From NCBI RefSeq assembly GCF_051132615.1, contig NZ_CP152375.1, forward strand, positions 2,976,001 to 3,040,000: a stretch of 64,000 nucleotides of DNA. Reading direction: 5' to 3'. Below are positions 43,792 to 53,840 of the stretch, piece by piece. Both the position numbers and the translations under genes were made by a program. Origin of the DNA: G051132615 sp051132615 (lineage in GTDB: Bacteria; Pseudomonadota; Gammaproteobacteria; Burkholderiales; Neisseriaceae). The notes under the pieces were generated by a model, which made no database searches, had not been told where the DNA came from, and saw only the letters and a program-made list of their open reading frames with translations. Numbering within the stretch: the stretch's first letter is position 1; the number at the start of each line of letters is the position of its first letter.

Positions 43792-46467
43792 TTACCATTG
43801 GTAATTTAAACCCGCTTGACCTTCATAACGAGTGTAATTATTCCCCCCCCATTGAGCACCAACTTGCCCCCATAATTTCCAGTTTTTAGAAATAGTACCT
43901 TGTAGACCTAATTTACTTTCCAATCTATTTTTAGGTACTTCGTCCTTAAAAACTTCCCCGTTAAAACTTAACTCATTTTTTGTTGTATGATGTAGCCAGT
44001 TGGTTTCTATAAAAGGCTTCACACTATACCCTTCAACGACTCTACCATATAGCCTTGCGCCGATACGAGTAACCAAACCATTGGCTTTTGCGTTTCTTAC
44101 TTCTATATGATTACCATCATTATGGTCATCTGCACGGTAATGTTTATAAGTTACTTGAACTTGAGGGGTAAGCATCATTTCCGTATTGCCTTGAGTGGCT
44201 AAATGAAAACCATAACCTGCTTCTAGCGAAGCTGCCCAATTATTTGAGTCGTATTTCTCTTCATTATTGGCTTGAGCTTCCCCAGTCACTTTATTTTTAT
44301 ACCAACCATATTGTGCCCAACTGTCTAGGTACAAACCTTTACCCTGTGCTTCATCGGCAAACCAAGTACCATATAAGCCCACACTATACCCCGTGACCTT
44401 ACCTTTAGCTGCTGTACCTGTATATTTTGAGCGTACATCTGATTCAGTTTGCCCATACGCCCCCATAACACCAAGGTTTAAATTGCCTTCTTGCAACTGC
44501 CATTTGGCAATATCACCACCTAAATGGATGATGCTACTATCTGTATCTATATTCATCGAACCATTGATGCTTTTATTCTTGGTATTACGGGTTGATGCTC
44601 TAAGCCAGATAGATGAATTTTTCTGGCTATTTCCTGCTACATTATTTGCATGCCCTTGCCGATCATATAAAGTATGTATAAACAATGCCGAAGCTGCTGT
44701 TTGATTTGCTAAATAAGCCCCAATAGATGGGTTTCTTAAAACAATATCTGGTTGCTCTGGCTTTGTGGGGGGATCAATTGGATCTAAAGGATCACCACCA
44801 GGTTCTTCTTTTAAGACACTGGTTAAATACCAGTTTTGATTGTTTTGCCCCTTAACCAGAACATACTCATATGTACCTGCTGCAATAGCAGAATGCTGAA
44901 TAAAAGTATCCGTACCAGAAGTACCCGTTACAATCACTTCTATACCGTTATTGGTTTGAGCCCCTAACCCACCTATATTGTTTACTTTTACATAAGTGTT
45001 ACCACTGGCAGTACCATCAATAACCAATTTATCCGTACTGCTGGAGTCGTCCCCCAAAACAGTATCTATTAATAGCAGGGCATCATTACCTATATAATTA
45101 TTATGAAATGTTAACATACCAATACTATTGTAACCTGGGCTAATAGTCGCCCCCGTATTTGCAGTGACTTGTTGACCAACACTGCCATACCCACTAAGTA
45201 TCCCACCATTATTAATGGCTACTATTCCATTAATATGTGTGCCATTGGCACTGGCCCCAACAACCAGATTACCTTGATCGATTTGCCAATTTGTTGTGTT
45301 ATTGTTTCCCGTTGTTGTGCCTTCAAGAATCCAATCATATAAACCTATTTTATTAAATACGGTGTTTTTCCAATAACCAGTCAATTGAGACAAATTAAAA
45401 ATATTGTATCCAGTAGCTGCCGTACTATTCAAAGAAAAAGCATGACCTATTGAGACACCTTCATTATAGATGTCTCCAATAAACCGGCCATTTGTTTGTA
45501 ATTCAATTGTATGTGCTACGGAAGCCGTTATATTTAAAGCACGAGAATAAGTAGCTCCATCACCATTTAATCCCGAAGAAATCACACCAGCATTAATGAG
45601 GGTTGAGCTGCCCATATTTGAACCAAATGTCACACCTCTTCCACCCTCACCATTGACATTATTATTGTCTCCACCACTAATGGTACCTGTGTTATAAATA
45701 TAAGCACTAGAGCCATCAATATAGATACCATGCCCGCCCCGAGTAGAACTGGTTGTGCCATTACCTTTTCCACCTCGAATCGTACCACTATTATTAACAG
45801 TTATAGAGCCACCAGATTCAACTGAAATCCCCGCACCACCTCTGCTTGTAGTACCATCCCCACCAATAATTTCACCCAGATTGTCTAATCTTGAAATAAT
45901 CGAACCATTATTTAAAAAAAGCGCGTTACTGCCCGCTATATGATTATCAGCACCATAAATTTGACCACTGACCCCATTTGTCATGGTATTAATGATGCTA
46001 TTATTTAGGTATAATCCATTTCCTGTGGTTGCTGTATTATTCCCTGCACTTGCCGCCAATAAAAAACCATTATTTTGAAAATCATGAATTGACGAGCCTG
46101 AACTTAAAGCCAGTCCATGCCCACCTCTACCAGTGATACTCGTTGTATCACCACCGATCAAACGACCATTATTGATTAAGGTGCCAGTAAAATTGCCATT
46201 AATGAATAACCCAGAACCACCAGAAGAAACCGTTGCACCAGTATAAATACTGCCTTGATCAATAACTTGTGTTAAATTTGTGTTACTGGTTATGGTTAAC
46301 TCTACACCTGCATACCCTGTATTTGTACTACTGTCTGTTCCGCTTCCTGTGTATAAACCTGATGGTGGTAAATTATCCCCCAAATAACCAGCCGCCCCAA
46401 AAGCCTGACAATATAAATTTAGCAAAGAAAAAGCAATGGCTGTTTGACGAAATATTTTTTTATGCAC
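43792..46467 (-). CDS. AIDA-like classical autotransporter
   Basis: An 891-residue type V secretion protein. A signal peptide (residues 1-24, ending AFG) precedes a Gly/Asn/Thr-rich beta-helix passenger (to about residue 570) with repeated motifs such as GGRGGHGL, GGDGTTSRGGAG and GGKGNGTTSSTRGGHG. A proline linker (DPLDPIDPPTKPEQP) follows, then a 12-strand barrel ending in the aromatic signature YQW. The start is a GTG at 46467: no in-frame ATG fits, and MHKKIFRQTAIAFSLL is a natural signal start. Ribosome-binding site is weak. Probably an adhesin; no protease motif is seen. Confidence 0.88.
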   Translation of the reverse strand: MHKKIFRQTAIAFSLLNLYCQAFGAAGYLGDNLPPSGLYTGSGTDSSTNTGYAGVELTITSNTNLTQVIDQGSIYTGATVSSGGSGLFINGNFTGTLINNGRLIGGDTTSITGRGGHGLALSSGSSIHDFQNNGFLLAASAGNNTATTGNGLYLNNSIINTMTNGVSGQIYGADNHIAGSNALFLNNGSIISRLDNLGEIIGGDGTTSRGGAGISVESGGSITVNNSGTIRGGKGNGTTSSTRGGHGIYIDGSSAYIYNTGTISGGDNNNVNGEGGRGVTFGSNMGSSTLINAGVISSGLNGDGATYSRALNITASVAHTIELQTNGRFIGDIYNEGVSIGHAFSLNSTAATGYNIFNLSQLTGYWKNTVFNKIGLYDWILEGTTTGNNNTTNWQIDQGNLVVGASANGTHINGIVAINNGGILSGYGSVGQQVTANTGATISPGYNSIGMLTFHNNYIGNDALLLIDTVLGDDSSSTDKLVIDGTASGNTYVKVNNIGGLGAQTNNGIEVIVTGTSGTDTFIQHSAIAAGTYEYVLVKGQNNQNWYLTSVLKEEPGGDPLDPIDPPTKPEQPDIVLRNPSIGAYLANQTAASALFIHTLYDRQGHANNVAGNSQKNSSIWLRASTRNTKNKSINGSMNIDTDSSIIHLGGDIAKWQLQEGNLNLGVMGAYGQTESDVRSKYTGTAAKGKVTGYSVGLYGTWFADEAQGKGLYLDSWAQYGWYKNKVTGEAQANNEEKYDSNNWAASLEAGYGFHLATQGNTEMMLTPQVQVTYKHYRADDHNDGNHIEVRNAKANGLVTRIGARLYGRVVEGYSVKPFIETNWLHHTTKNELSFNGEVFKDEVPKNRLESKLGLQGTISKNWKLWGQVGAQWGGNNYTRYEGQAGLNYQW

Positions 46468-46662
46468 AATGGTACTTTCATTAGGTGTTTAAATGATAAT
46501 ACGGCTAAGAACCATTTACTCGCTTTAATCAGTCATGCTACTCATTATTTAAGATATATTCAAATACAATCTATATTTAATAACAAATTTCCTGTGCAAG
46601 CTAGGTTTTTCCTTACAAAATCAACATTTTAATATTTTAAGATCTGATAAAATAATAATTTA

Positions 46663-47004
46663 TTAATTATTCGATTTAATAAGTGGGAAAGAATCAAAAC
46701 TAACGGCTTGCAAACCACTTTTTTGTAAAGCACGAATATTCTGATGATCATTGCCTTCTGGCGTAGCCAATACACTGCGATAGTGTTCTGCAAATGCCAA
46801 TAAAGCTTCTTCATGAGTAAACCCTTCTAATATGGCTAATGCCAATACTTTACAAGAACCCTCATTTTGCCCAGTAATATTCACTACATAACCATTATTA
46901 AAAGCGGTAGGCTGAAATTGATAATTTTTTTCAATAAATGCTAAGGTATCAACAAATTGATGATCAGAATGGGTCAGTTGTTTACGAAAATCAGCTAATG
47001 TCAC
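46663..47004 (-). CDS. HopJ-family protein
   Basis: A 113-residue cytoplasmic protein of the HopJ family. I use the GTG at 47004, preceded by GGAGA; the family normally starts right at this T-L-x-D/E-F segment, while the longer frame adds an unrelated hydrophobic stretch. Signatures are FIEKNYQFQPTAFNNG, NITGQNEGSCKVLALA (key GQNEGSCK), and a late PEGNDHQNIRALQKSGL. Although named after a Pseudomonas type III protein, relatives are widespread in bacteria with no type III system, and their role is unknown. No secretion gene is near. Confidence 0.88.
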   Translation of the reverse strand: MTLADFRKQLTHSDHQFVDTLAFIEKNYQFQPTAFNNGYVVNITGQNEGSCKVLALAILEGFTHEEALLAFAEHYRSVLATPEGNDHQNIRALQKSGLQAVSFDSFPLIKSNN

Positions 47005-47289
47005 TTTCTCTCCTTGAATGCTTGATACATTAAGCTTATTATAAAATAAAATGAATAGCCACAAAAATCATTAATCATAATTTTATGTAATATTAACCGT
47101 AATTTACATTAGCCGTATCACTTACACCCACTCTCTACTTTTTCAGTCATATTGATGATTCATATATTTAAACAGCCAATAAATTAAATTAATAAATAAT
47201 TAATTAAACTTGACATAAAATATAACAAATAATATAGTCAATATTCACTCACATCAATCTAAACATTACAGGTAATTTAGGAGATTATT

Positions 47290-48240
47290 ATGTCTAAAAA
47301 AGTACAATTAGAACAAGCGGCAGCAGAGTTTAGCAAAGCAACCTCAAACCATCCTTTCTTATTTGAATTACCGCCAGAAGAAGGCAGAAAAGCGGTTAAC
47401 TCTGTTCAAGACTCTGCTGTATTTAAACACCCTGTTGATATAGAAGACCGTCAGACTGATTTAGGTCAATTAGGAAAAATCAATGTTCGCATTATCAAAC
47501 CCAAAGGTGCAATAGGAAAACTACCTGTATACTTTTATATTCATGGTGCAGGCTGGGTTTTTGGTAATGCACATACACATGACAAACTGGTTAGAGAACT
47601 CGCGGTGAGAACCAATTCAGTAGTGGTGTTTCCTGAATACTCTCTTTCGCCGGAAGCCAAATATCCAACAGCAATTCACCAATGTTACTCTGTACTAGAA
47701 CAAACCGTTGCAAATGCAGATAAAGAAAATTGGGATGTGAATAACTTAATTGTTTCAGGAGATAGTGTTGGTGGCAATATGGCAACTGTCATGACTATAT
47801 TGGCCAAACAAAAAAATGGTCCCAAAATTAAAGGACAAATTTTATTTTATCCAGTAACAGATGCAAGTTTTGAAACAGAGTCTTATAATGATTTTGCAAC
47901 TGATTACTTCCTTTACAAAGATGCCATGAAATGGTTTTGGGATCAATACACAACGTCAGAAAAAGACCGTAATGAAATCACAGCATCGCCTTTACGAGCA
48001 ACAGTTGATCAACTAAAGGGATTGCCTGAAGCTTTGATTTTAAATGGTGAAGCAGATGTGTTAAGAGATGAAGGCGAAGCTTATGCAAGAAAACTACGTG
48101 AAGCTGGCGTACCTGTAACAGCAGTACGTTTTCAAGCCATGATTCATGATTTTGTTATGCTCAACTCTTTAGATCAAACTCACGCATGCCGTGCAGCAAT
48201 GAATTTAGCTGTAAGTTGGGCAAACGAAAGAAATAAATAA
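47290..48240 (+). CDS. HSL-family alpha/beta hydrolase (esterase)
   Basis: A 316-residue esterase of the hormone-sensitive-lipase type. YIHGAGWVFGNAHTHD provides the HGGG-like oxyanion motif (here HGAGW). The nucleophile serine is in VSGDSVGGNMA (GDSxGG). The acid lies in LNGEADVLRDEG and the His in MIHDFVMLN. EYSLSPEAKYPTAIHQC is also a family hallmark. No signal peptide, so cytoplasmic. It is a single gene with a GGAG seven bases before the ATG and a strong terminator after. Natural ester substrate unknown. Confidence 0.9.
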   Translation: MSKKVQLEQAAAEFSKATSNHPFLFELPPEEGRKAVNSVQDSAVFKHPVDIEDRQTDLGQLGKINVRIIKPKGAIGKLPVYFYIHGAGWVFGNAHTHDKLVRELAVRTNSVVVFPEYSLSPEAKYPTAIHQCYSVLEQTVANADKENWDVNNLIVSGDSVGGNMATVMTILAKQKNGPKIKGQILFYPVTDASFETESYNDFATDYFLYKDAMKWFWDQYTTSEKDRNEITASPLRATVDQLKGLPEALILNGEADVLRDEGEAYARKLREAGVPVTAVRFQAMIHDFVMLNSLDQTHACRAAMNLAVSWANERNK

Positions 48241-48250
48241 AACAAAAAGA

Positions 48251-48290
48251 ACAAAGAAGGATTGAGATAAATTTAATCCTTCTTTGTTAT
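48251..48290 (+). terminator. Terminator after HSL esterase
   Basis: ACAAAGAAGGATT (48251-48263), an 11-base loop, then AATCCTTCTTTGT (48275-48287). It has a perfect 13-bp stem with a T-rich 3' side, starting 11 bases after the stop. Confidence 0.82.
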
Positions 48291-48556
48291 CAATATTACA
48301 TTCTGTGCGATCAAAATAACGTCTACTCAATTATGACATTATCTTTAAATCGTATTTCTTCTATTTTTTGCATTTTAATATGCATATAGCATTTTTATAA
48401 ATTTTATTAAGAGAATATTATATATTAATTTCACAAATCAAGTCGATGGTTTCAAGTAATAGAAATTTTCAGATGAAGGATATAATATCTTTTCATTTAA
48501 AAAAATAGAGCACATAAATAAAATGCGCTCTATTTGATTTAAGTGATTCAAAATTT

Positions 48557-50785
48557 TTAAAATGATAGTGTTGCAGTCAAATAATAAGCACGACCGGGTT
48601 CATTATAACTTTGAGCTCCTTGAGAAGTACGATACAACTGTTTATCAAACAAATTGCTGATTCCTGCACGAACCTTAAAGTATTTATCAAAGGTATAGCC
48701 CGCACTGATACCAACTAAACTATAACTGCCCACCTCATCTTGTGGCATGCCGCCTTCTTTATTTTCAATTCGACTATTGGCATGTTCTCTTGGTTTTTGC
48801 CTTCCATAATTGGTTAATGTTAGCATTGTGGAAAACTTGTCGTTTACCTGCCAATCCAAACTACTGTTTACAGTATATTCAGGAATAATAGACAAAGGGT
48901 CATTCGTCTCTTTATCTTTAGATTCAATCATATAAGTAAAGTTACTGATCCATTTAAGATTGCTTAGAATCGGGATAGTAATATTACCCTCTAAACCTTC
49001 AACAACGGCTTTTTTAGCATTGCGCCACTGAAAAACATAATTGCCTTTATTGGTCACTTCTATTGCTTCAATGCCCGCAACAATTTTGTTTTTATAATCA
49101 TTTCTAAACCAAGCAATACTTGCTGCCCATTCATCTTTTTCAAACTGAATACCAAGCTCTTTATTGACACTGGTTTCTGCCTTTAAATCACTATTGCCCA
49201 ATAAATAACAAGAACCAGTAGAACCAACTTGTAAAGAACAACCATTTCCTCTAGTAAATAATAAATAATTAGCGTTACTTTGATATAGATTAGGCGTTTT
49301 AAATGCTCGGGCAATACCACCTTTAATAGTAAAATAAGGGCCTAAATGTTGAAAAATATTCAAACTAGGTGTCCAATTTGATCCTAATCTAGAATCATGA
49401 TCAAACCTAATGCCTGGGATAATGGTGGTTTTAGTTGGTAAAGTAATATTGTCCTCTACATAAACACCCCATAAAGTGTAATCTGTATTAGGATCTCGAT
49501 CAGCAGGATCAGCCACGCCAGCAATAAAATCACCAGCAGCTAAGGCTTGTGCTAATGAAGCAGAATCTTGAAGTTCTTGTTTATTCCATTCAGCACCTAC
49601 CGTTACAACATGATCTGTCGCGCCTAAAGCAAAATCTGTATTGGCTTCGCCATTAATACGATAATTTTTCAATAAATTATCGTAAAATTTTTCATCGGTA
49701 ATCTGCCCTTCTGGCCCCCCAGCTAAACCTTCCTTCATTCGGCTATTTTTTGTTCTATCATACTGCATAATCAGCTTCGATGTACCAAAACCCCATGTAC
49801 CATTATAACTTAACGCAAAATTTTCTCGATACATTCTATTGGTTTCTCTGCCAGCTTGTGCTAAAGATTCTGTTAAAGCACTGGAATTACTATTTTGTGA
49901 GTCTCCAGTATAAATATTACCTTGCCGACTAAAACCAGCTTCCAAATCAACTTGATGATCTGGTGTAATTTGCCAACGCAACAATCCATTTACATCTTTA
50001 TTTTCTACACCTTCTCGCCCAGCGGCGGTTGTATCAGCAGGTGCATATTTTGCATTTATATCAGGGCTGTCTGCATCTGTTTTATTAAAACTGCCATATA
50101 ATCGGAAACCTAATTTATCTTTAACCATTGGCCCACTTAAATGAAACACGCCTCGTTGCGTTGCGCCCTCATCACTATCTTCTGGCTGTGTTATGTGCCA
50201 AGAAATAGACCCTTTAAATTGATCTGATGTTTTTTTTGTAATAATATTCACCACACCGCCAGCAGCATTAGATCCATACCGTGCCGCAGCAGGGCCTCTA
50301 ATGACCTCAATTTTTTCCACTTCTTCTACAGGAACCCAATTACTGTCTCCACGAGTATCTCTCTCACCACGCCAACCATAACGAATAGAGTTTCTAGAAC
50401 TAACAGGCTTACCATCAATCATAATCAAGGTATTTTCTGGCCCCATGCCCCGAATATCAATTTGACGATTATTTCCTCTTTGTCCTGTTGCACTATTTCC
50501 TGTTAGGTTCACACCAGGCATAGTTCTGATCAGTTCTGATAAGTCATTAGCAGGAGGACGTTTTTCAATATCTTCTGAAGTAATTACAGACACTCCTAAA
50601 GATTGCTTAAGTTCTTCTTCGGCAGTCACACGGATGACACCTATATCATCAACTTCATCTATAGGCGCACCATATACTATTGCCTGATTATGATAGCCCA
50701 TAAATAGCATCATAATTGATACGGCAAGTGTTTTATGTTTTATACGTTTTGTATCAGTAAACCGATGTGACTTTGACTCTTTCAT
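48557..50785 (-). CDS. pfeA: TonB-dependent catecholate siderophore receptor (PfeA/FepA type)
   Basis: A 742-residue outer-membrane receptor. An extended signal region precedes APIDEVDDIG. The TonB-box-containing stretch leads into the plug (about residues 60-200), with EELKQSLGVSVIT, DLSELIRTMPGVNLTG and QIDIRGMGPENTLIMIDG, then SSRNSIRYGWRGERDTRG, which match Pseudomonas PfeA and E. coli FepA closely. The 22-strand barrel ends in aromatic F (ATLSF). FepA-type receptors take ferric enterobactin and related catecholates. It lies 179 bases downstream of a TonB-like gene on the same strand. No siderophore synthesis genes are in the window, so it is likely used to steal xenosiderophores. Confidence 0.93.
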   Translation of the reverse strand: MKESKSHRFTDTKRIKHKTLAVSIMMLFMGYHNQAIVYGAPIDEVDDIGVIRVTAEEELKQSLGVSVITSEDIEKRPPANDLSELIRTMPGVNLTGNSATGQRGNNRQIDIRGMGPENTLIMIDGKPVSSRNSIRYGWRGERDTRGDSNWVPVEEVEKIEVIRGPAAARYGSNAAGGVVNIITKKTSDQFKGSISWHITQPEDSDEGATQRGVFHLSGPMVKDKLGFRLYGSFNKTDADSPDINAKYAPADTTAAGREGVENKDVNGLLRWQITPDHQVDLEAGFSRQGNIYTGDSQNSNSSALTESLAQAGRETNRMYRENFALSYNGTWGFGTSKLIMQYDRTKNSRMKEGLAGGPEGQITDEKFYDNLLKNYRINGEANTDFALGATDHVVTVGAEWNKQELQDSASLAQALAAGDFIAGVADPADRDPNTDYTLWGVYVEDNITLPTKTTIIPGIRFDHDSRLGSNWTPSLNIFQHLGPYFTIKGGIARAFKTPNLYQSNANYLLFTRGNGCSLQVGSTGSCYLLGNSDLKAETSVNKELGIQFEKDEWAASIAWFRNDYKNKIVAGIEAIEVTNKGNYVFQWRNAKKAVVEGLEGNITIPILSNLKWISNFTYMIESKDKETNDPLSIIPEYTVNSSLDWQVNDKFSTMLTLTNYGRQKPREHANSRIENKEGGMPQDEVGSYSLVGISAGYTFDKYFKVRAGISNLFDKQLYRTSQGAQSYNEPGRAYYLTATLSF

Positions 50786-50964
50786 GCATTATCTCCTTAA
50801 ACAAAAACAATTACGATTAATATGGCAATGCCCATCCAATGAATGAAATAATTTTTATTTTAAAAAAACAATCATTGCTTAATACAAACAATTGATTAAA
50901 AATCTATTTAAAACGATCAAACAAATCAGCTAATTGAATAAAGTGTTTATTTTTTAAAATAACC

Positions 50965-51822
50965 TTATTCAAAAGAAATGGTAAATTTCACTGATCGTTC
51001 TATTGGTTGACCACTTTGTTTTGCTGAAACATAAAGCCCTTTTTCAGCAAGTCTTCGTGCTTTCTCACGTAATTCAGGAATATCACCAGACACATCAAGA
51101 ATACTTAATAAGTTATTTTTGCTGCCAACAAGAGCAACAATACTCACTTTACCTTTTAAACTACTTTTAATGGTTCGTGCGACCTTAACCACAACTGGGC
51201 GATTAGACGAAGAAGGACCTCCACCACCTACTCCTGAACCATCAGCGTTTCCTTGTGGCGAACCTGTGCTTCCTCCACGGCCAGATGGTGTTCCTTCTGA
51301 TGAATGACTATTACCTAAGCCACCTACTTGCGTATTTGTACTTTGGGCAGAATGATCACCCTTTGAGTTAGTTTGTTTTGAGTTTGCTGTGCTTAATTCT
51401 GGTTTATGAACAGAGTTGGTTACTGTTTCAGTAGAAACAGATGGTGTTATAGGTATTTTTGATTCGGTTTTCTCTATAGTTTGAGGAACAGAAAATTCAG
51501 CTTTAGCTGTTGTTGTTAAAATTTTTTCAGAAGGCTTATTTTGTCGTGCCGCTTTTATTTTTTCAGTTTTTATCAATGGTGCTACTTGCTCAGAAGACTT
51601 GCTTATTTTAGCTGCTTCTTCCTGTTCTTGAGTTTTACCCAATAACCCATCTCCTTGATCGCCTAAATTAATGCCATCAAGTTGCATCACCATTATGGTG
51701 TTATCTTGTTTTATTGAAAAATCAGTAGTCCTCAGCCCCAATACTGATATAGCATATAAAGCCAGAATGTGTGCCAATGTCACAACAATGCTTACCTGAA
51801 TGATAAACGTATTCTGCTTCAT
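50965..51822 (-). CDS. TonB-like energy transducer, atypical linker
   Basis: A 285-residue protein. I take the ATG at 51822 (MKQNTFIIQ), which has GGA about ten bases upstream. One N-terminal membrane helix (about residues 8-28) is followed by a long periplasmic linker that is Ser/Thr/Lys-rich, then a Gly/Ser-rich patch (GRGGSTGSPQGNADGSG, GGGGPSSS). It lacks the Pro-Glu/Pro-Lys repeats normal for TonB. The last 70 residues (LKGKVSIVALVG, SILDVSGDIPELREKARRLAEKG, FTISFE) form a TonB-C-like domain. Next to the PfeA-type receptor, it is probably a dedicated TonB. No exbBD genes are adjacent. Confidence 0.72.
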   Translation of the reverse strand: MKQNTFIIQVSIVVTLAHILALYAISVLGLRTTDFSIKQDNTIMVMQLDGINLGDQGDGLLGKTQEQEEAAKISKSSEQVAPLIKTEKIKAARQNKPSEKILTTTAKAEFSVPQTIEKTESKIPITPSVSTETVTNSVHKPELSTANSKQTNSKGDHSAQSTNTQVGGLGNSHSSEGTPSGRGGSTGSPQGNADGSGVGGGGPSSSNRPVVVKVARTIKSSLKGKVSIVALVGSKNNLLSILDVSGDIPELREKARRLAEKGLYVSAKQSGQPIERSVKFTISFE

Positions 51823-51867
51823 GACATTTTCCATTTTACAAGAGTTTACAAAAATGGAATTATAAAT

Positions 51868-51886
51868 GATAATGATTCTAATTTAC
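51868..51886. promoter_or_regulatory. Fur-box-like site
   Basis: GATAATGATTCTAATTTAC matches the 19-base Fur consensus at 14 positions by my count. It sits in the 125-base gap between the divergent tonB-like and esterase genes, right where an iron-responsive operator is expected. Confidence 0.65.
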
Positions 51887-51947
51887 AAATCAATTTAGTA
51901 CTTAAATATGATTAAAACTTCATAATATGAAACAAAGGACACAAATA

Positions 51948-53054
51948 ATGTCGTTTTTAAAAAAAATTATTTTCTTTTTTATGATCATCATATCCATTTG
52001 TACGGGTTTAGCTTATGCACAAGAATCAATCATTGATCATAAGAATACATCATCAGAGAAACAAATAATTTATTCTCAAACTTTACAAGAAAAAAGAACC
52101 TATCAAGTCTATTTACCCTCTACATATCATGATACACAATTACAGAAAACTTCTTATCCTGTGTTATATGTTCTTGATGCACATATACGCTTTGAGGAAG
52201 CAATAACCATTGTCAATTTATTACACAAAACTTACCCTACCATACCCGAGATGATTATTGTTGGTATATATAACACAGATCGGACAAGAGATTTAACCCC
52301 AACAAAAGTTTTAGCATCACAAAGTGATTATCGCAATGTCGAAAATAGTGGTGGTGCAGCTCATTTCCAAACATTTTTAACTCAAGAGCTACGTAATGAA
52401 ATAAACAAAACATATCGTACCAATGGCTACAATATATTAAGTGGTCATTCATTTGGCGGATTGTTTGGTTTGAATGTACTTCTGACAGAACCACAAGCAT
52501 TTAATGCTTACCTTCTGGCCGATCCAAGCATTTGGTGGGATCAGGGAAAATGGTATCAGCAACTGATGAATCAATGGCATAAAATACATTTTAAAAACAC
52601 AAATGTATTTATTGCCAAAGCAAATAACAGCGTAGCCAAAAAGAATCATTTTTCTAAACAGTTTGAAGGAGATTTTTGTGCAGATTTAAAACAAGATAAA
52701 CCACACAATAGGCTCTTAAGAATAGATTGCCGAAATTATCCAGAAGACAATCATGGAACAGTGCCAGTACCAGCAATGATAGATGGACTTAAATTTGTAT
52801 TTGCCAACAAAAATTTCTCAATAAAACGCAGTAGTACCGATATCAATGCCCTACAACAAGCTTATCAACAAGTAAGTCATCAGACGGGTTTTATGTTCCA
52901 ACCACAAGAATCTGTATTGATTTTGCTCGAAAAATGGCTTGCAACACAACAAGATAAAAATAATGATCTAAAAATATTATTAAATTACCATTTACAGTTA
53001 TATCCGAAAAGCCCCTATGCTCAAAAACAAATGAACGAAATTCAAATGCGTTAA
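51948..53054 (+). CDS. Periplasmic siderophore-type esterase (IroE/BesA-like)
   Basis: A 368-residue exported esterase. I use the ATG at 51948 with AAAGGA eight bases upstream; an earlier in-frame ATG (51927) adds seven residues. The signal peptide ends AYA-QE. The esterase domain (PF00756 type, residues 40-270) has YPVLYVLDAHIRF, the nucleophile elbow LSGHSFGGLFGL, and a catalytic His in EDNHGTVPVPA. A C-terminal helical extension of about 90 residues is extra. IroE/BesA/PfeE-type periplasmic esterases cleave triscatecholate siderophores. Divergent from the TonB-like gene with a Fur-like box between, it likely serves iron release from enterobactin-type siderophores. Confidence 0.82.
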   Translation: MSFLKKIIFFFMIIISICTGLAYAQESIIDHKNTSSEKQIIYSQTLQEKRTYQVYLPSTYHDTQLQKTSYPVLYVLDAHIRFEEAITIVNLLHKTYPTIPEMIIVGIYNTDRTRDLTPTKVLASQSDYRNVENSGGAAHFQTFLTQELRNEINKTYRTNGYNILSGHSFGGLFGLNVLLTEPQAFNAYLLADPSIWWDQGKWYQQLMNQWHKIHFKNTNVFIAKANNSVAKKNHFSKQFEGDFCADLKQDKPHNRLLRIDCRNYPEDNHGTVPVPAMIDGLKFVFANKNFSIKRSSTDINALQQAYQQVSHQTGFMFQPQESVLILLEKWLATQQDKNNDLKILLNYHLQLYPKSPYAQKQMNEIQMR

Positions 53055-53227
53055 AAAAAATATTCCATGTCAAGGAACAGGCTTGCTTCTTCTCACTTAC
53101 AGTACGGATATTTTTGACCATTACTTACCATTGATGCTTCAAGCCTGCCTGAAGCACAAGCATAAAACGGCCTAAATGATTAATCTAATCCTATTCGTCA
53201 TCTATACCTTTATCGCCAAAGAAGAAG

Positions 53228-53656
53228 TTAGTTGGAATGTTCCAGTAGATCAACTATTTCCGTATTATTTGTTAATAAATCCTGTATCGTATATTGATCA
53301 AGCTCTTGTAAAAAAGCTTCTTTCGCATCAATCAAATATCCCTTTAAACGGCATGCAGGGCTAATGTGACAAAAAGCTAAATCACAGTTTAATAATTGTA
53401 ATGGCTCTAGATGGCGAAACACATCGCCAATATGGATATTTTCTGGCGACATATTTAGCCTGAAACCACCATTTTTACCTTGTATCGTTTCAATATATCC
53501 TAGCTGGCTTAATTTATGGATGACTTTCACCAAATGATTTCTGGAAATATTATACAAATGGCTCACATGACTGATCTGCGTTAGCTCTCCCTTTGGTAAG
53601 GTGGCTAAATAAATCAATACACGGATGCTGTAATCTGTAAAAGTGGAAATTTGCAC
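53228..53656 (-). CDS. nsrR: Nitric-oxide-sensing repressor NsrR
   Basis: A 142-residue Rrf2-family regulator with an NO-sensitive iron-sulfur cluster. Cluster ligands C91, C96 and C102 (NCDLAFCHISPACRLKG) have exactly the E. coli NsrR positions. SRNHLVKVIHKLSQLGYIETIQGKNGGFRL is the winged helix (core SRNHLVKVI and GKNGG). The start is a GTG at 53656, since MQISTFTDYSIRVLIYLATLP matches E. coli from its first residue and AGGAT lies upstream. Its own promoter region carries a perfect palindrome. The hcp gene upstream on the same strand is a classic NsrR target. Confidence 0.94.
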   Translation of the reverse strand: MQISTFTDYSIRVLIYLATLPKGELTQISHVSHLYNISRNHLVKVIHKLSQLGYIETIQGKNGGFRLNMSPENIHIGDVFRHLEPLQLLNCDLAFCHISPACRLKGYLIDAKEAFLQELDQYTIQDLLTNNTEIVDLLEHSN

Positions 53657-53684
53657 GAAAGCAGTTATCCTTAAAAAGACACGA

Positions 53685-53713
53685 ATGCTTTATTATAGTC
53701 TATAATAAAGCAT
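53685..53713. promoter_or_regulatory. Perfect palindrome upstream of nsrR (autoregulatory site)
   Basis: ATGCTTTATTATAG (53685-53698), one base, then CTATAATAAAGCAT (53700-53713). It is a perfect 14-1-14 inverted repeat, 28 bases before the nsrR start, including -10-like TATAAT. The one-base spacer is that of NsrR sites. Confidence 0.75.
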
Positions 53714-53840
53714 AAATAATGATAACCCAATCTTAATATCCATACCATCTACCAGAACACTCCAAAAAACATACTCCTCTTCTCAATTTACTATCCCAGA
53801 TAATTGATCTAATCATCACCATATATTATGCTTTAAAAAT

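Noticed and set aside
46444..46632. Small + strand ORF upstream of the autotransporter
   Set aside because: It overlaps the autotransporter signal region on the other strand, has no ribosome-binding site and has an unconvincing composition.
46663..47004. HopJ name suggesting a type III effector
   Set aside because: The family is widespread in bacteria without type III secretion, and no secretion or chaperone gene is near.
53176..53364. Small + strand ORF after the siderophore esterase
   Set aside because: Most of it is antisense to the well-supported nsrR gene and it has no good ribosome-binding site.
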